Part shown: positions 8,401-17,255 of the stretch, in pieces
How the letters are laid out: each line of letters begins with the position of its first letter
Numbering within the stretch: the stretch's first letter is position 1
Source of the DNA: Nocardioides sp. BGMRC 2183
GTDB taxonomy: Bacteria > Actinomycetota > Actinomycetes > Propionibacteriales > Nocardioidaceae
Assembly: GCA_008123405.1 (NCBI GenBank)
Contig: VSSA01000018.1
Coordinates: 23,808 to 87,807 of the forward strand
Length of the DNA stretch: 64,000 bases
Reading direction: 5' to 3'
Notes under the pieces: model-generated
What the model saw: only the letters and a program-made list of their open reading frames with translations
Told to the model about the DNA's origin: nothing
The model's database searches: none
Program-made: the position numbers and the translations under genes

Positions 8401-8625
8401 GGACGACCTTCCGGGTGGGGGACGGCCATTACACACCGCCATCGGGCTCAGAGGTTCCGCCAACAGGGGCTGTCGAGCCGGGGCGTCGTTCCAGTGCGTG
8501 CACGAGTGCCGCCGACGAAGGAGGCGGGCAGGAGGCCCGACGACTGAGGAGAAGGTCCTCGAGTGCGTGCTGGGGCGGCGGCCCCGCCGGCATGCCCTCT
8601 TGGCGGAACCTCATACGGTCAGCGT

Positions 8626-9711
8626 GTGTCCGCGTCGCTGCCCACCCCGTACCCGGTCGTCGACGGTGACCGACTGCGCGCCAACATCGCCGCGATGGCG
8701 GGCCGCGCAGCCCGGGCCGGCGTTGCGCTGCGTCCGCACGCGAAGACCCACAAGATCCCCGAGATCGCGCGGCTCCAGGTCGAGGCCGGTGCCCTCGGCC
8801 TGACCGTGGCGACGCTCGGCGAGGCGCTGGTCTTCGCCGAGCACGGGTTCGACGACCTCTTCATCGCCTACCCGTTGTGGCTCGACGAAGGACGTACGGC
8901 GCTGCTGCGGCGGCTGCTCGCTCTCGATGTGGACCTGGCGGTGGGGTGCGACGGGCCCGAGGCCGCCGCGCGGCTCGCCGCGGTGACCCGGACGGTGCCT
9001 GTGATGATCGAGGTGGACAGCGGTCACCATCGCACCGGTGTCGCGCCGGATGAGGTCGAGGCGCTGGCGCGTGCCGGCACCGGCCTAGGGTTGGCGGTAC
9101 GGGGTGCGTTCACCTTCCCAGGGCACGCCTATCACCCCGAGCAGCGCGCGAGCGCCGCGGCGGCGGAGAGTGTGGCGCTGCGGCAGGCCGGGGTCGGCCT
9201 GCGTCGGGCGGGTGTCGCCACGCCGCTGCTGAGCGGCGGTTCGTCGCCGAGCGTGGGGCACACCCTCGACGCCGGCGGGCTGGACGAGGTCCGTCCCGGC
9301 GTCTACGTCTTCGGCGACGCCCAGCAGTGGGAGCTCGGCGCCTGTCGTGCGGACGAGATCGCCTACACCGTCCACGCGACCGTGATCAGCCGCCGCCCGG
9401 GAACAGTGGTGCTCGACGCCGGCAGCAAGGTGCTCGGCGCGGACCGAGCGGCCTGGGCCAGCGGGTTCGGCCGGCTGCTCGATCACCCCGAGGCGCGGAT
9501 CGTGCAGCTTTCCGAGCACCACGCCGTTGTCGAGTGGGCGGTCGTCGACGGGGGTGCGGAGGCGGGTGAGTTGCCGGGGCTGGGTGACCGGCTGCGCGTC
9601 GTACCGAACCATGTGTGCAACGCCGTCAACCTCGTCGACCGGGTGCTGGTGCACGACCCCGGCGAGGGTGATGCCGTGTGGTCGGTCGCCGCCCGCGGAC
9701 GGAACGCCTGA
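8626..9711 (+). CDS. PLP enzyme of the DSD1 / D-threonine aldolase family
   Basis: 361 residues from GTG 8626; TACGGT (8614-8619) six bases upstream suggests a leaderless message. The N-terminal alanine-racemase-type barrel carries the PLP lysine in LRPHAKTHK near residue 37 and VPVMIEVDSGHHRTG. The C-terminal domain has the metal-binding pair of eukaryotic-type D-serine dehydratase / D-threonine aldolase, visible as PNHVCNAVNL with His and Cys two apart, plus LSEHHAVVEW. The family cleaves or dehydrates beta-hydroxy D-amino acids; which one here is not readable. It diverges from the propeller gene across 225 bases that hold nothing else I can identify. Confidence 0.8.
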   Translation: MSASLPTPYPVVDGDRLRANIAAMAGRAARAGVALRPHAKTHKIPEIARLQVEAGALGLTVATLGEALVFAEHGFDDLFIAYPLWLDEGRTALLRRLLALDVDLAVGCDGPEAAARLAAVTRTVPVMIEVDSGHHRTGVAPDEVEALARAGTGLGLAVRGAFTFPGHAYHPEQRASAAAAESVALRQAGVGLRRAGVATPLLSGGSSPSVGHTLDAGGLDEVRPGVYVFGDAQQWELGACRADEIAYTVHATVISRRPGTVVLDAGSKVLGADRAAWASGFGRLLDHPEARIVQLSEHHAVVEWAVVDGGAEAGELPGLGDRLRVVPNHVCNAVNLVDRVLVHDPGEGDAVWSVAARGRNA

Positions 9712-9713
9712 GG

Positions 9714-9826
9714 GTTGAGTTGTTCGTTTGGGCCCGTCGAGTTGTGGGTTTGGGCCCGTCGAGTCGTGCACTGGGGACACCTCGGGCCCGAAAGGCCAAC
9801 TCAACGGGCCCGAAAGGCCAACTCAA
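9714..9826. repeat. inverted pairs of a 22-bp GGGCCC repeat
   Basis: Fills the gap between two converging genes, starting 3 bases after one stop and ending 7 before the other. The right half is two exact tandem copies of CGGGCCCGAAAGGCCAACTC + AA (9783-9804, 9805-9826). The left half has two diverged copies in opposite orientation (9714-9736, 9737-9758) and part of a third. The whole can fold into nested hairpins and would serve as a bidirectional terminator. The same unit recurs at 17191-17249. Confidence 0.75.
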
Positions 9827-9832
9827 CGGGCG

Positions 9833-11068
9833 TCAGGCGATCGGGGACTCGCCGAGCTCGACAGTGGCGCTCTGCTCGTTGCCAGAGCCGTCGACCCACG
9901 TGACGGTGGCGCTCTCACCGGGCTCGTGGTCGGCGACGGCGTCGCTGAGCTGGTCGGCGCTCGCGACCGTGGTGCCGTCGAAGCCGGTGATCGTGGAGCC
10001 GGCGGTGATCCCGGCCGCGGCGGCAGGGCCGCCCTCGGTCACTGCGGCAACGCCGGCGCCGGAGCCCTCCCCGCTGATCGAGACACCGAGGTAGGCGTTC
10101 GGACCGATCCGGGTGCTGGCGGTCTCCACGCCGGACTCGACGGTCTCCACGACGGCGAGCGCGTCCTCGATCGGTACGGCGTAACTGCGCGTCTGGCCAC
10201 CCGTGGTCGTCGCGACGGTGACGCCCACCACCTCGCCGTCGTCATCCACCAGCGGCCCGCCGGAGTCACCGGAGACCGCGTAGACGTCGTTGGCGATCAG
10301 GCCGGACAGGTCGTGGGTGCTCTGGCTGAGCTGGTCGGAGGTGGTGATCTGCTCCTCGAGGCCGACGACCGACCCACTCGCCGCGGAGAGGTAGCCCTGG
10401 CCCTCGGAGTTGCCGATGGTGGTGACTGCTTCGCCGACCTCGACCCCGTCGTCGTCGAGAACGACCTCGTCGAGGTCGTCGGCGCCGACCAGCTGCAGCA
10501 CCGCGATGTCGGCGGTCTCGTTGCTGCCGATCACCTCAGCGTCGTAGATCGCGCCGGTGCTGGCGACCGTCACCTGGAGCTCTGTGCTGCCCTCGACGAC
10601 GTGATAGTTGGTGACCACGACGCCGTCGGAGTCGATCACGAAACCGGTACCGGCACCGCTGCCGTTGGTCAGTGCGCTCTCGATCAGCACCACGCCGACC
10701 TCCTGCTCGTCGGTAGCGTCGGCCTGCGCGGTCGACCCGCTGCCGCTCATCGGGTCGACCCAGCCGTCGGGCAAGCCGGGCGCGGCGTCGGTGCCGGGCG
10801 CGGCGTCAGCACCGGCGTCGACGTCGTCACGGGCAGGAGCCGAGGCGGCACCGGTGTCGGTCGAGCTGACGCTGTCCCGGCCGGCCAGCCAGCCCGCCGT
10901 ACCGCCGACGCCGAAAGCCACCGCGGCGCCGAGGGTGCCGGCAGCAACTACCGCACCCCAGCGCATCCGCCGACCATGCTGGGGCTGCGCGGGGGTGGGC
11001 GACGGCTGCGCGAGGGGCGCGCCATAGGGATCGAACGGGGGCGGCGGGGGCGGGGTCTGGTCCGGCAT
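9833..11068 (-). CDS. HtrA/DegP-like membrane-anchored serine protease with PDZ domain
   Basis: 411 residues. A proline-rich cytoplasmic N-terminus (about 35 residues), a membrane helix (about 37-60), an acidic linker, then a trypsin-like domain with catalytic His156 (TNYHVV), Asp187 (ETADIAVLQL) and Ser269 (SGDSGGPL), and a C-terminal PDZ domain (about 315-405, GVAAVTEGGPAAAAGITAGS). This is the usual actinobacterial arrangement of extracytoplasmic quality-control proteases such as PepD/HtrA. No ribosome-binding site is obvious at ATG 11068. All three catalytic residues are present, so it should be active. Confidence 0.9.
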   Translation of the reverse strand: MPDQTPPPPPPFDPYGAPLAQPSPTPAQPQHGRRMRWGAVVAAGTLGAAVAFGVGGTAGWLAGRDSVSSTDTGAASAPARDDVDAGADAAPGTDAAPGLPDGWVDPMSGSGSTAQADATDEQEVGVVLIESALTNGSGAGTGFVIDSDGVVVTNYHVVEGSTELQVTVASTGAIYDAEVIGSNETADIAVLQLVGADDLDEVVLDDDGVEVGEAVTTIGNSEGQGYLSAASGSVVGLEEQITTSDQLSQSTHDLSGLIANDVYAVSGDSGGPLVDDDGEVVGVTVATTTGGQTRSYAVPIEDALAVVETVESGVETASTRIGPNAYLGVSISGEGSGAGVAAVTEGGPAAAAGITAGSTITGFDGTTVASADQLSDAVADHEPGESATVTWVDGSGNEQSATVELGESPIA

Positions 11069-11183
11069 GGAACCAGTTCAGCGGCCCCGGCTGGGGAGAT
11101 CCCCGGAGTCGCCTGTGAAGTCACTGTGAACGCCCTCCGAGACACGCGCCCTCAACGTCCGCGGTCACCACTAGGCTCCCGCC

Positions 11184-11735
11184 ATGCTCGAGCGCCTTGC
11201 TGTCTTTCTCGGGTCCAGCAACGACGTCGACACCCGCTACAAGGACGACGCCTACCAGGCCGGCCGCCTGCTCGCTTCGCGCGGCATCGAACTGGTCTAC
11301 GGCGGTGGAAGCACCGGCCTGATGGGCTTCCTGTCCCAAGGGGTGCTCGACGGCGGAGGCCGGGTCTACGGAGTGATCCCGCGGTTCATGGTGGAGCGGG
11401 AGTGGGCCCGGATGCACGGGCCTCGGATCGAGATGCACGTGGTCGCCAGCATGCACGAGCGCAAGGCACGGATGGCCGAGCGGGCACACGCCTTCCTCAC
11501 CCTGCCCGGCGGCCTCGGCACCCTCGAGGAGTTCTTCGAGGTGTGGACCTGGCGCACCCTCGGCCTGCACAACAAGCCGCTCGGCGTGCTCGACACCGAC
11601 GGTTTCTGGGACCCGCTGGTCCAAACGCTGGAGCGGATCACCGAGGCCGGCTTCATGCAGGCAGACACGCTGGCCGACCTGGTGGTGGAGCGCGACCTGG
11701 GCACCATGCTGGATCGGCTGGCCGAACGGACCTGA
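11184..11735 (+). CDS. LOG-family (TIGR00730) nucleoside 5'-monophosphate phosphoribohydrolase
   Basis: 183 residues. Carries GGGSTGLMG and the family signature LPGGLGTLEEFFEVWTW, the active-site stretch of cytokinin-activating LOG proteins, which split nucleoside monophosphates such as N6-modified AMP into base and ribose 5-phosphate. In bacteria the natural role is usually nucleotide salvage or detoxification. TAGGCT (11172-11177) six bases before ATG 11184 implies a leaderless mRNA. It diverges from the protease gene. Confidence 0.9.
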   Translation: MLERLAVFLGSSNDVDTRYKDDAYQAGRLLASRGIELVYGGGSTGLMGFLSQGVLDGGGRVYGVIPRFMVEREWARMHGPRIEMHVVASMHERKARMAERAHAFLTLPGGLGTLEEFFEVWTWRTLGLHNKPLGVLDTDGFWDPLVQTLERITEAGFMQADTLADLVVERDLGTMLDRLAERT

Positions 11736-11800
11736 GTCGAAGCCCGATCAGGCTTCGAAAGGATGCGGCGGATCACGGCGCAGACTGGCACAATCCTGGG

Positions 11801-12454
11801 GTGCTGGGTGTCATCGATCTGCCGACGTACCTCGTCGGGCTGGTGCTGATCATCCTGCTGCCGGGCCCCAACTCGCTCTACGTGCTGAGCGTCGCCGCCC
11901 GGCGCGGGATCCGGAGCGGGTACGCCGCCGCGGCCGGCGTGTGGACCGGCGACACCGTCCTGATGGTGCTCTCTGCAGCCGGTGTCGCCTCGGTGCTCCA
12001 GGCCAACGAGCTGCTGTTCGGGATCGTGAAGTGGGCCGGCGCCTGCTACTTGGCGTGGCTCGCGTTCGGACTGATCCGCGGCGCATGGGCGATGTGGCGC
12101 ACGCGGCGCGAGGAGGCGCTGGTAGCCGCCGGCGTGCCGGTCCCGGAGCGGATCGAGCGACCGTACCGTCGAGCGCTGGTGGTCAGCCTGCTCAACCCGA
12201 AGGCGATCCTCTTCTTCGTCGCGTTCTTCGTGCAGTTCGTCGACCCGGCCTACGGCAACCCTGTGGTGCCGTTCCTCGTGCTCGGGGTGCTCGCACAGAT
12301 CGCCAGCGCGCTCTACCTGAGCGCGCTCATCTTCGGCGGCACCCAGCTCTCAGCCGCGTTCCGCAAGCGTCGCGGCATCGCCGCCGGCGCCACCTCCGCA
12401 GTGGGCGCGGTCTTCTTGGCGTTCGCGGTCAAGCTGTCGATGTCGGGCGCCTGA
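11801..12454 (+). CDS. LysE/LeuE-type amino-acid exporter
   Basis: 217 residues from GTG 11801. A six-helix LysE-superfamily permease with the signature LPGPNSLYVLSVAARRGIRSGY near the N-terminus and NPKAILFFVAFFVQFVDP in helix 4. The family exports basic or neutral amino acids and related solutes; this branch resembles leucine exporter LeuE. Its end overlaps the convergent VanZ gene by 26 bp. Confidence 0.85.
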   Translation: MLGVIDLPTYLVGLVLIILLPGPNSLYVLSVAARRGIRSGYAAAAGVWTGDTVLMVLSAAGVASVLQANELLFGIVKWAGACYLAWLAFGLIRGAWAMWRTRREEALVAAGVPVPERIERPYRRALVVSLLNPKAILFFVAFFVQFVDPAYGNPVVPFLVLGVLAQIASALYLSALIFGGTQLSAAFRKRRGIAAGATSAVGAVFLAFAVKLSMSGA

Positions 12455-12905
12455 GCCTCGCGTCTCGCCGCGCTCTGCGCTCCCGACGCCGACGCAGCTC
12501 GGACGGCAGCGTCAGCAGCGCCGCGACCGCGACGCCGATGAGCCCACCCACGGAGTTGGCCAACAGGTCCCGCTCGTCGGGGTAGCGCCCCGGGATCCGG
12601 GTCTGCACCGCCTCGATGAACGAGGTGAGACCCAGACAACCCAGCACCACCACCCACCACCAGCGGAGTCCGAGCAGCAGCAGCGCGAACGCCCCGATCG
12701 GCACGAAGAGCGCGATGTTGGCCAAGAACTCCAGCCGGTCGTAGTCGATCGACTCCGCGTAGCCACGTCGGTGCAGGGCGTCCAACACCCGCTCGATCAG
12801 CGCCACGTCCTCCGTGTCCAGCGGCTGTGGGGTCAGCGTCAGCCAGCCCACGAAGAGCAGGTAGGCGCCGGTGAGCAGACCGAGGAACGGATGGCGGTGG
12901 AGCAC
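12429..12905 (-). CDS. VanZ-family membrane protein
   Basis: 158 residues, four predicted helices: LGLLTGAYLLFVGWLTLTPQP, LANIALFVPIGAFALLLLGL, WWWVVVLGCLGLTSFIEAVQ and LLANSVGGLIGVAVAALL, with the VanZ-like Glu/Gln and Asp-Leu-Ala-Asn motifs (EAVQTRIPGR, ERDLLANSVGG). VanZ homologues are widespread; teicoplanin resistance is known only for the enterococcal one, and most have no assigned function. The basic Arg-rich C-terminus overlaps the LysE gene end on the other strand. Confidence 0.85.
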   Translation of the reverse strand: MLHRHPFLGLLTGAYLLFVGWLTLTPQPLDTEDVALIERVLDALHRRGYAESIDYDRLEFLANIALFVPIGAFALLLLGLRWWWVVVLGCLGLTSFIEAVQTRIPGRYPDERDLLANSVGGLIGVAVAALLTLPSELRRRRERRARRDARLRRPTSTA

Positions 12906-12935
12906 GGGTCGAGTGTGCCGGAGGGGTGGTGGGCT

Positions 12936-13029
12936 GGCAGTTTCTCCGGCCGGCCGGAGAAACTGGACCCGGTCACATGAAATTCCGTATGACCAGAGGG
13001 AGTTTCACCGGCCGCCCGGTGAAACTGCC
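12936..13029. repeat. nested gene-end palindromes, AGTTTCACCGG family
   Basis: Three palindromes in a row beside the PEP carboxylase stop: a perfect 28-bp one (12938-12965, CAGTTTCTCCGGCC and its complement), an imperfect 24-bp one (12971-12994, GGTCA...TGACC), and AGTTTCACCGG-CCGC-CCGGTGAAACT (13001-13026). The outer words GGCAGTTTC (12936-12944) and GAAACTGCC (13021-13029) also pair, so the whole can fold as a cruciform. Related to 5019-5099. Confidence 0.7.
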
Positions 13030-13035
13030 CACCCC

Positions 13036-15858
13036 TCACCCCGTGTTCCGCAGCCCCGCCGCGATCCCGTTGATGGTCAGCAACAACGCGCGCTGCACGT
13101 CGGCATCCGGCTCGACCGATGCGCGGGTCCGGGCGAGCAGCGAGACCTGCAGGGCGTGCAGCGGCGCGAGGTAGTGGTCCCGCAGCTCCAAGGTACGACG
13201 CAACAGCGGCGCGCCCTCCAGCAACGAGCCCTGCTCGGTGACCGCCAGCACCTCCCGCACCGTGCGGTCGTGCTCGGCGCGGATCACCTCGAAGACACCT
13301 TGGTGTTCGGTCGGGACCAGGTCGGCGACGTACTGCGCGGCGATGTCGAGGTCGGTCTTGGTCAGCGTCATCTGCACGTTGGAGAGGAAGGTGCGGAAGA
13401 AGGGCCACGAGCCGTACATCTCACGCAGCGTCTCCGTCGCCCCGGCCTCGCGGGCGGCTGCCAGTCCGGAGCCGACGCCGAACCAGCCGGGCAGGATGAT
13501 CCGGGTCTGGGTCCAACCGAAGACCCACGGGATGGCGCGGAGGTCCTCGATCCCACCGTCGCCACCGGGCCGTTTGGCCGGGCGGGAGCCGATGTTGAGG
13601 TTGCCGAGCTCGTCGACGGGGGTGGCGTGCAGGAAGAACGGCACCAGCGACGAGGAGCCGATCAGCTCCTGGTAGGCGCGCTGCCCGGCGGAGGCGACGG
13701 TGTCCATCGTCGCGTTCCATTCCTGGAGCAGGTCGGGCGGCAGCAGTGAGGCGCGGTGCAGCGCGGACCCTTCGATCACCGCGGCGAGTGCTGCCTCGAG
13801 GTTGGTGCGGGCCAACCCGGGCAGCGCGTACTTGTCGGAGATGACTTCGCCCTGCTCGGTGATCTTGATCGGTCCGTCGAGGCTGCCGTTGGGCTGGGAC
13901 ATGATCGCCTCGGCGGTGGGGCCGCCGCCCCGACCGACCGACCCGCCGCGGCCGTGGAAGAGGCGCAGCCGTACGCCGTGCCGGGCAGCGATGTCGCGCA
14001 GCCCACGCTGGGCGCGGTGGATCTGCCACTGGGAGGCGGCGATCCCGGCGCCCTTGGAGGAGTCGGAGTAGCCGAGCATGATCTCCTGGACGTCGCCGCG
14101 TGCGGCCACGATCCGGCGATAGCTGGGCTCGCTGAGCAGCGCGTCCAGCAGCGGACCGGCGGCTTCCAGTTCGGCCACGGTCTCGAAGAGCGGGGCGAAG
14201 CCGATCCGGGCCCTCGTCTGCTCCGGGCCCAGCTCGATCAGGCCCGCCTCACGGGCCAACACCACCACGGCGTAGAGGTCGTCGACGTCGTGGGTCATGG
14301 AGACGATGTAGGTCTCCACGGTCTCCGGGCCGTAGGTGTCCAGGGCCCCACGCAGCGTCTCCATCAGCGCCAGCGACGCGGAGGCGGCCGGACCGAGGTC
14401 ATCGCGGACCGCCCCGACGAGCGGGCGGCGACTGGCCATCTCCCGCTGCAGGGTGGCGATGCGCTCGGGTCGGTCGAGGTCGTCGTACCGGGTGTCGCCG
14501 AGGCGGGCGTAGAGCTCGGCGAGCGCAGCGTGATGCTTGCCGGAGTGCTCGCGCACGTCCATGGTGGCCAGGCCTGCGCCGAAGGTGGCGGCGGTGCGCA
14601 GCGCCCGCAGGATCGCACCGTTGCCGGTCAGCTCGTCGCCGGCGGCGAGCATCGCCTCACGTACCAGTGCGAGGTCGGCGAGCACCTCGCCGAAGTCGGC
14701 GTAGTCGCGCAACGGCTCGTGCGGCGTACCCTCCCGCAGCCGGTCGGCAGTGCGTTGCAGTCGGACCTTCACGAAGGTGAGCTTGCAGCGGTAGGGCTCC
14801 TCGGCGTTGAGTCGCCGGATCGTCTCCCAGGTGATCGGCAGCGCCGCGGCGTCACGCTCGATGCTGGCGCGGAGCTCGTCGGTCACCTCGACGATCCGGG
14901 TCGAGGCGGTCATCTCGACCAGCAGGTCCTCGACCATCCGGGTCAGCTCGGCGATCCCGGAGGAGTACTGCAGCGCCAGGATCTCCTCGGTGACCGCGGG
15001 CGTCACGTTGGGGTTGCCGTCCCGGTCGCCGCCGGCCCAGGTGCCGAACCGTAGCGGCCGCGCCGTCGACGGCAGCCGGAGGTCGAGGCGTGCGAGCTCG
15101 GTGTCGAGCTCGGCGAGCAGGTCCGGCACGACCTCACCGGCCAGCGAGCGCAGGAAGTAGATCGCGGTGCGCGCCTCGTCCTTCGGCTCCGGCCGTACGA
15201 CGCGCAGCTCGTCGGTCTGCCAGAGCAGATCCACCAGCTCCCTCAACCGCCGCTCGTTCCGCGCCGCGTCGGCCGCGCTCGCCCGGGGGTCCTCGGCCGC
15301 GTCGGCAGCCTCGACCAGGCGGCGCAGCAGCCGGAGCACGCTGCGCCGGCTCGCCTCGGTCGGGTGGGCGGTGAAGACCGGGCGGTACTCGATCCGCTCC
15401 AGGATCGCGGCCAGCTCGTCGCGCTGCAGGGTGCCGTCCTCCAGCGCAGCGCCGAGTCGGGCGACGGTCGCCGCGATCGGCGAGGTGTCGGCGTCGGTCA
15501 GCTCCCGCCATCGGTGCAGCTGCTCGGTGGCGTTGACCAGCTCGAAGTAGGCGGTGAAGGCACGGGCCAGCACCACCGCGGTCGACTCGTCGATCTCGGC
15601 CAGCACCGCGCGGAGCTCGGCGCTGTCGGGTTGACGGGCCAGGCGTCGTACCTGTTCGACAGTGGCGAGCAGCTCGGGGCTCTCGTGGCGGGCCAGCGCC
15701 TCGCCGAGCAGCGTGGTCAACTGGCGCACCGAGGAGCGCAGCGCGGTGTGCCGCTCATCCGAGCCCACTGCCCCCGCGAAGGCGGCGGCGTCGGGCTCGC
15801 GGTGGTCGGCGGCCAGGATCTCCTCGACGCTCGGCCGATGCGTTCGCGTTGCGCTCAT
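13036..15858 (-). CDS. ppc: phosphoenolpyruvate carboxylase
   Basis: 940 residues, full length for the family. Carboxylates PEP with bicarbonate to oxaloacetate, the main anaplerotic step feeding the TCA cycle. Catalytic landmarks: FTAHPTEASRRSVLRLL with the essential His, RFGTWAGGDRDGNPNVT, the LGYSDSSKGAGIAASQW block, the FHGRGGSVGRGGGP loop, and the conserved C-terminal RNTG. Monocistronic on the minus strand, followed within 10 bases by the palindromic block at 12936-13029. ATG 15858 has only a weak ribosome-binding site. Confidence 0.97.
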   Translation of the reverse strand: MSATRTHRPSVEEILAADHREPDAAAFAGAVGSDERHTALRSSVRQLTTLLGEALARHESPELLATVEQVRRLARQPDSAELRAVLAEIDESTAVVLARAFTAYFELVNATEQLHRWRELTDADTSPIAATVARLGAALEDGTLQRDELAAILERIEYRPVFTAHPTEASRRSVLRLLRRLVEAADAAEDPRASAADAARNERRLRELVDLLWQTDELRVVRPEPKDEARTAIYFLRSLAGEVVPDLLAELDTELARLDLRLPSTARPLRFGTWAGGDRDGNPNVTPAVTEEILALQYSSGIAELTRMVEDLLVEMTASTRIVEVTDELRASIERDAAALPITWETIRRLNAEEPYRCKLTFVKVRLQRTADRLREGTPHEPLRDYADFGEVLADLALVREAMLAAGDELTGNGAILRALRTAATFGAGLATMDVREHSGKHHAALAELYARLGDTRYDDLDRPERIATLQREMASRRPLVGAVRDDLGPAASASLALMETLRGALDTYGPETVETYIVSMTHDVDDLYAVVVLAREAGLIELGPEQTRARIGFAPLFETVAELEAAGPLLDALLSEPSYRRIVAARGDVQEIMLGYSDSSKGAGIAASQWQIHRAQRGLRDIAARHGVRLRLFHGRGGSVGRGGGPTAEAIMSQPNGSLDGPIKITEQGEVISDKYALPGLARTNLEAALAAVIEGSALHRASLLPPDLLQEWNATMDTVASAGQRAYQELIGSSSLVPFFLHATPVDELGNLNIGSRPAKRPGGDGGIEDLRAIPWVFGWTQTRIILPGWFGVGSGLAAAREAGATETLREMYGSWPFFRTFLSNVQMTLTKTDLDIAAQYVADLVPTEHQGVFEVIRAEHDRTVREVLAVTEQGSLLEGAPLLRRTLELRDHYLAPLHALQVSLLARTRASVEPDADVQRALLLTINGIAAGLRNTG

Positions 15859-16036
15859 GGGGCCAGTCTCCCAACAGGCGCCTGGCTACTGGTCGGTCGG
15901 GGTTGGATCGTTCATACCGTGGACGGTGTGGTGGCCGTCGGGCCCTCACTCGTCGGGACACGTCGGCATCGACCGGTGGTGACGGCGCCCTGCGATACCG
16001 TCGGCGCGTGCGCAGAGCCAAGCAGGCAGCGGTCCG

Positions 16037-16711
16037 ATGAACGGCGTCCTCGGCGACCTGCTGCCGTTGGCTGTCGGCGTCGCGATCAGCCCCGTCCCGA
16101 TCATCGCGATCATCCTCATGCTGCTGGCGCCGAAGGCGGGCAGCACGAGCCTCGGCTTCCTGGTGGGGTGGGTCGTCGGTGTCGTCGGTGCCACCACTGT
16201 CTTCACCGTGCTCGCCGCCACCGTCGGTCTCGGCGACAGCGACAGCGGACCGTCCGCGGCGGCGTCGTGGACCAAGATCGTCCTGGGTGCGTTGCTCCTG
16301 CTGGTGGCGGTGCGTCAGTGGCGCTCCCGCCCGGCGCCGGGGGAGGAGGCGGAGCTGCCGAAGTGGATGGCGGCGATCGACACCTTCACCTTCGCCAAGG
16401 CCGCCGGGCTCGGCGCCGTGCTGGCAGCTGTCAATCCCAAGAACCTGCTGCTGTGCGCGGCCGCCGGCACCACCGTCGGTGGCGCCGGCCTGGGCGTTGG
16501 CGACCAGGTGATCGCGGCGACGGTGTTCTGCGTGATCGCGATCGTCACCGTCGCCGGGCCAGTGCTTGCCTACGCCGTGGCCCGCGACCGGATGCGCAAG
16601 CCCCTCGACGACCTGCACGTGTGGCTGCAGGCCAACAACGCCGCGGTGATGGCGGTGCTACTGCTGGTCATCGGGACGGTACTGGTGGGCAAGGGCATCG
16701 GCGGGCTCTAG
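16037..16711 (+). CDS. GAP-family (Sap-like) membrane protein
   Basis: 224 residues, about six helices. The opening LPLAVGVAISPVPIIAIILML with LLAPKAGSTSLGFLVGW, and later FTFAKAAGLGAVLAAVNPKNLLL, are the conserved parts of the GAP/Sap family within the LysE superfamily. The mycobacterial members (Sap, sulfolipid-1 addressing protein; Gap in glycopeptidolipid export) help move lipids to the cell surface; in Nocardioides-like bacteria the cargo is unknown. One base separates its stop from the next gene, so the two are probably co-transcribed. Confidence 0.8.
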   Translation: MNGVLGDLLPLAVGVAISPVPIIAIILMLLAPKAGSTSLGFLVGWVVGVVGATTVFTVLAATVGLGDSDSGPSAAASWTKIVLGALLLLVAVRQWRSRPAPGEEAELPKWMAAIDTFTFAKAAGLGAVLAAVNPKNLLLCAAAGTTVGGAGLGVGDQVIAATVFCVIAIVTVAGPVLAYAVARDRMRKPLDDLHVWLQANNAAVMAVLLLVIGTVLVGKGIGGL

Positions 16712-16712
16712 C

Positions 16713-17195
16713 GTGAACTCGCCCACGACCACTCGGCGCGCCGACGACTCCGACACCGGCACGCTCGGCCGCCTGCTCTTCGACTTCAACACCGAGTTCG
16801 ACACCGAGACCGACCCCGCCCACGTCCTCGCCGAACGATTCGGCCGGATCCTGGGAGTGGACACGGTGCTCGCCGTGCTGGCCGAGGGTCCAGACGGCGC
16901 CGAGGGCTTCGCCTTCCTCACCCTGCGTCCGGCCATCTGGTTCGACGGGCCGGTCGCGCAGCTCGAGGAGCTGTACGTCGTACCGAGCCTGCGAGACCGC
17001 GGCATCGGCACCGCCCTGCTCGACCATGCCCGCGCCCTGGTGCGCGAGCGCGGCGCCCCCGAGATGCACATCAACGTGGACGCGATCGACACCGACACCC
17101 GCCGCTTCTACGAGCGGCACGGGTTCGTCAACATCGAGCCCGGCACCGACTACAGGATGCTCTGTTACATCGGTCCAACCGCGCCTGCTCGTTGA
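16713..17195 (+). CDS. GNAT-family N-acetyltransferase
   Basis: 160 residues from GTG 16713. Motif A of the Gcn5 fold is visible as LEELYVVPSLRDRGIGTALLDHARAL (residues about 88-113, acetyl-CoA pyrophosphate loop RDRGIG), followed by HINVDAIDTDTRRFYERHGF. The substrate cannot be told from sequence. Its stop codon lies inside the palindromic repeat at 17191-17249. It likely shares a transcript with the upstream GAP-family gene. Confidence 0.85.
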   Translation: MNSPTTTRRADDSDTGTLGRLLFDFNTEFDTETDPAHVLAERFGRILGVDTVLAVLAEGPDGAEGFAFLTLRPAIWFDGPVAQLEELYVVPSLRDRGIGTALLDHARALVRERGAPEMHINVDAIDTDTRRFYERHGFVNIEPGTDYRMLCYIGPTAPAR

Positions 17196-17249
17196 GTTGG
17201 CCTTTCGGGCCCGAAACCCCAACTCAACGGGCCCGAAAGGCCAACTCGA
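17191..17249. repeat. GGGCCC-centred palindrome plus extra unit (same family as 9.7 kb)
   Basis: A 38-bp near-perfect palindrome (17191-17228), GTTGAGTTGG...CCAACTCAAC centred on GGGCCC with one 2-bp internal mismatch, followed by another copy of the 22-bp unit (17228-17249). It overlaps the GNAT stop and ends 6 bases before the stop of the converging monooxygenase gene. Probably a bidirectional terminator; sequence identity to the repeat 7.4 kb away marks a dispersed family. Confidence 0.75.
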
Positions 17250-17255
17250 CCGTCC

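Noticed and set aside
8401-8625. Small gene in the divergent spacer
   Set aside because: Short frames exist on both strands but none has a ribosome-binding site, conserved motif or sensible codon use.
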